Origin: CBDCWA01 sp965223255
Lineage (GTDB): Bacteria; Pseudomonadota; Alphaproteobacteria; Rhizobiales; Hyphomicrobiaceae
NCBI GenBank assembly: GCA_965223255.1
Contig: CBDCWA010000004.1
Span: 1,612,001-1,676,000, forward strand
Direction of reading: 5' to 3'
DNA length: 64,000 nt
In this document: in pieces, positions 62,599 to 64,000 of the stretch
Layout: every line of letters begins with the position of its first letter
Numbering within the stretch: position 1 is the first letter of the stretch
Program-made: the position numbers and the translations under genes
The notes under the pieces: generated by a model
Told to the model about the DNA's origin: nothing
The model's input: the letters and a program-made list of their open reading frames with translations, nothing else
Databases searched by the model: none

Positions 62599-62640
62599 TC
62601 TATATGACAAAAATTTATATGACAAAAATCTATATGACAG
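62599..62640. repeat. three 15-bp tandem repeats
   Basis: Units TCTATATGACAAAAA, TTTATATGACAAAAA and TCTATATGACAG follow each other in the AT-rich 290-bp gap between the sigma and anti-sigma genes. They could be protein-binding sites or simple slippage. Confidence 0.85.
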
Positions 62641-62773
62641 CAAAATTATTAAAGTGACAATTAGCAACGGAACATAAGCACAAAACCAAATTAAAGAACA
62701 TTAACGCGTGACAAGAAAAACGGCCGACAGTGCATTTCCCGCGCATTATAGACTTTTGGAGCAAAGGTGACCC

Positions 62774-63634
62774 GTGACCAAACCCGACGGACAAACAATA
62801 ATGGCCTACGCAGACGGCGCATTGGATGCCGCGACGCAAGAAGCCGTTAAACAACAGATTGACCAGGACCCAGAGTCACAGGCACTGCTCCGGATTTATT
62901 TGGAGACCGGTCAGTCACTTTCTGAAGCATTTAAACCCATCTATGAAGCACCGCTTCCTGCCGCATGGATTGACTTGGTGAACAACCATGGCCGGGCTGT
63001 CTCCCGGCAAGCAGATGCGACGGCTGACGCATATATTTCCCAGCGTGGCAAATCTCTGTTCACACGCATGGTGGATCGGGCCAGGCACCTGGTATCCGGT
63101 AACTTTGATTTCACCCCACAATTGGCAGCAGCAAGCGCGATGTTCATCTTTGCGGTCGGTGCAGGCTTTGGCTGGCTCGTGAGCATGAATCCAACGCCAA
63201 CACCGGGCCATCCGGCAAACACGTCTATTGTCATGGGAGCGTTGGCGCAAGATAGTCCTATGGCCACCGCCTTGGCGCGCACGCCGAGCCGTAAGGCAGC
63301 ATTTTGGAAAACGGCAGCGGGGACTGACGCCGCCTTCATGCCGATCATGAGTTTTCAAACTAAGGACCGCCGCCTTTGCCGCCAGTTTATATATCGCACT
63401 ACAACACGTGCTGGCGTCAGCGGCCTCGCCTGCAAACACGCAACCGGCGGTTGGCGCATCGAAGTCGCAGGGAATGCCAACATCCCGATCCTCAACAAGG
63501 ATAACGTGAAGACAGCCTCGGTCGTGAAGCACTCACGGCATGTTGAAAAGGCCATAGACGGAATGATCAGCGGTGACTTCTTCGCCGCCGCAGATGAAGC
63601 ACGCCACATCGCAAATGGCTGGCAAGTGAAATAG
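62774..63634 (+). CDS. transmembrane anti-sigma factor with RT0821-like C-terminus
   Basis: A 286-residue protein. The cytoplasmic N-terminal domain (MAYADGALDA..Q..VKQQIDQDPE) binds the sigma factor in this family. One membrane helix follows (about 117-137). The periplasmic C-terminus has RLCRQF...GVSGLACK...GGWRIEVA, resembling the surface-antigen (RT0821/Lpp0805) domain often fused to such proteins. It starts with GTG. The Cys pair may sense redox state (inference). Confidence 0.8.
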   Translation: MTKPDGQTIMAYADGALDAATQEAVKQQIDQDPESQALLRIYLETGQSLSEAFKPIYEAPLPAAWIDLVNNHGRAVSRQADATADAYISQRGKSLFTRMVDRARHLVSGNFDFTPQLAAASAMFIFAVGAGFGWLVSMNPTPTPGHPANTSIVMGALAQDSPMATALARTPSRKAAFWKTAAGTDAAFMPIMSFQTKDRRLCRQFIYRTTTRAGVSGLACKHATGGWRIEVAGNANIPILNKDNVKTASVVKHSRHVEKAIDGMISGDFFAAADEARHIANGWQVK

Positions 63635-63725
63635 GCATCGCGCGAAGCTTTTGGCCGACCGATATTCCACGCCGAAGCATCAGCATCACACTAGCCCTAT
63701 GCTCATCACAGCTCTGCAATAGAAA

Positions 63726-63759
63726 AGGCTCTCGAAACCGCCAGCGGTTTCGAGAGCCT
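63726..63759 (-). terminator. intrinsic terminator
   Basis: A perfect 16-bp inverted repeat with almost no loop (AGGCTCTCGAAACCGC and complement), followed on the minus strand by TTTTCT. It lies 37 bp after the stop of the partial gene at the window edge. Confidence 0.85.
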
Positions 63760-63796
63760 GGACGCATTTGATATCCAAACTGAGGCCGTCTCTGAA

Positions 63797-64000
63797 TTAG
63801 CGCGTGCGGTGGTAGCCATCGCTATCCGGCATTTCACCGGCGCAAATCTCACTGGCGCGGTTGTCATGCCCGATGAGGCGACAAACCTCTGCCTTCACTG
63901 ATGGATTGACGCGAACGGCACGGCCTGAAACGCGCATACCATAACTCCGCGCCACCTTGGCGAGATAAGTGTCGCCACAAAATGGCGTCGCAATTTCGCT
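63797..64000 (-). CDS. hypothetical protein, N-terminus outside window
   Basis: 67 codons of a minus-strand gene cut by the window edge, ending TAA at 63797. The readable part runs from SEIATPFCGDTYLAKVARSY through VCRLIGHDNRASEICAG to YHRTR. Its three Cys residues and codon use are consistent with a real gene, and a strong terminator follows its stop. No family is recognised. Confidence 0.6.
   Translation of the reverse strand, partial: SEIATPFCGDTYLAKVARSYGMRVSGRAVRVNPSVKAEVCRLIGHDNRASEICAGEMPDSDGYHRTR

Noticed and set aside
62599..62640. CRISPR-like repeat
   Set aside because: The units are contiguous with no spacers, so this is a simple tandem repeat. No cas genes are in the window.

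Overview
The window looks like chromosomal DNA of an alphaproteobacterium (placement below class not attempted). The evidence is an RpoE/ChrR singlet-oxygen-type regulon, an OmpW porin, the protocatechuate 4,5-cleavage pathway, FNR/FixK-type boxes and several -24/-12 (sigma-54) promoters. There are no phage genes, no CRISPR array and no recognisable insertion sequence.

Layout. 0-3.2 kb: a cut-off alpha/beta hydrolase, an SGNH hydrolase, a small membrane protein and an orphan nucleotidyltransferase-like gene. 3.6-19 kb: an extracytoplasmic redox island. It holds a membrane-anchored MsrA; an exported helical protein resembling cytochrome c' but with no haem motif; an exported protein that is almost pure (Met-X-Gly)n; two proteins sharing an unfamiliar 70-residue C-terminal module, one of them also a class I cytochrome c; a five-haem cytochrome; a Tat-exported DMSO-reductase-family molybdoenzyme; its four-cluster Fe-S subunit; and a TorD-like chaperone. 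Facing this operon is a translationally overlapping signalling operon (polyferredoxin, unknown protein, histidine kinase with a periplasmic CXXCH, NtrC-type sigma-54 activator). Three near-perfect sigma-54 promoters, each with a dyad about 70-95 bp upstream, lie before the c'-like gene, the Met-X-Gly gene and the signalling operon, so the island appears to be one autoregulated unit. 19.5-30 kb: a loosely packed catabolic region (OmpW, a truncated flavin monooxygenase, TauD-type dioxygenase, luciferase-like oxidoreductase, SnoaL-like protein, GST, LigAB-type ring-cleavage dioxygenase, FAD hydroxylase) with three TTGAY-N4-ATCAA boxes. 30.6-32.6 kb: a slipin gene flanked by tRNA-like elements that share a 25-bp repeat, including a well-folded tRNA with the odd anticodon ACU. 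32.8-36.6 kb: a MarR-controlled protocatechuate 4,5-cleavage operon (ligI-ligA-ligB-ligC). 36.8-50.9 kb: mixed metabolism and a small glycan cluster (three glycosyltransferases and a flippase), a Rieske oxygenase, an Ldh-type dehydrogenase and a fasciclin protein. 51-58.3 kb: the ECF sigma/ChrR locus with two CFA-synthase-like methyltransferases, a flavin oxidoreductase, DUF1365, DUF1295 and DUF2177 proteins. 58.5-61.6 kb: a glycine-betaine-type ABC importer. 62-63.6 kb: a second ECF sigma/anti-sigma pair. A small gene is cut by the right edge.

Most novel element: the sigma-54-controlled Met-X-Gly / multihaem / molybdoenzyme island. My working idea, which is inference, is a periplasmic methionine-oxidation sink or redox scaffold recycled by MsrA and/or the molybdoenzyme. 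Start codons were revised where a Shine-Dalgarno sequence or homology argued for it. All motif calls were made by eye.
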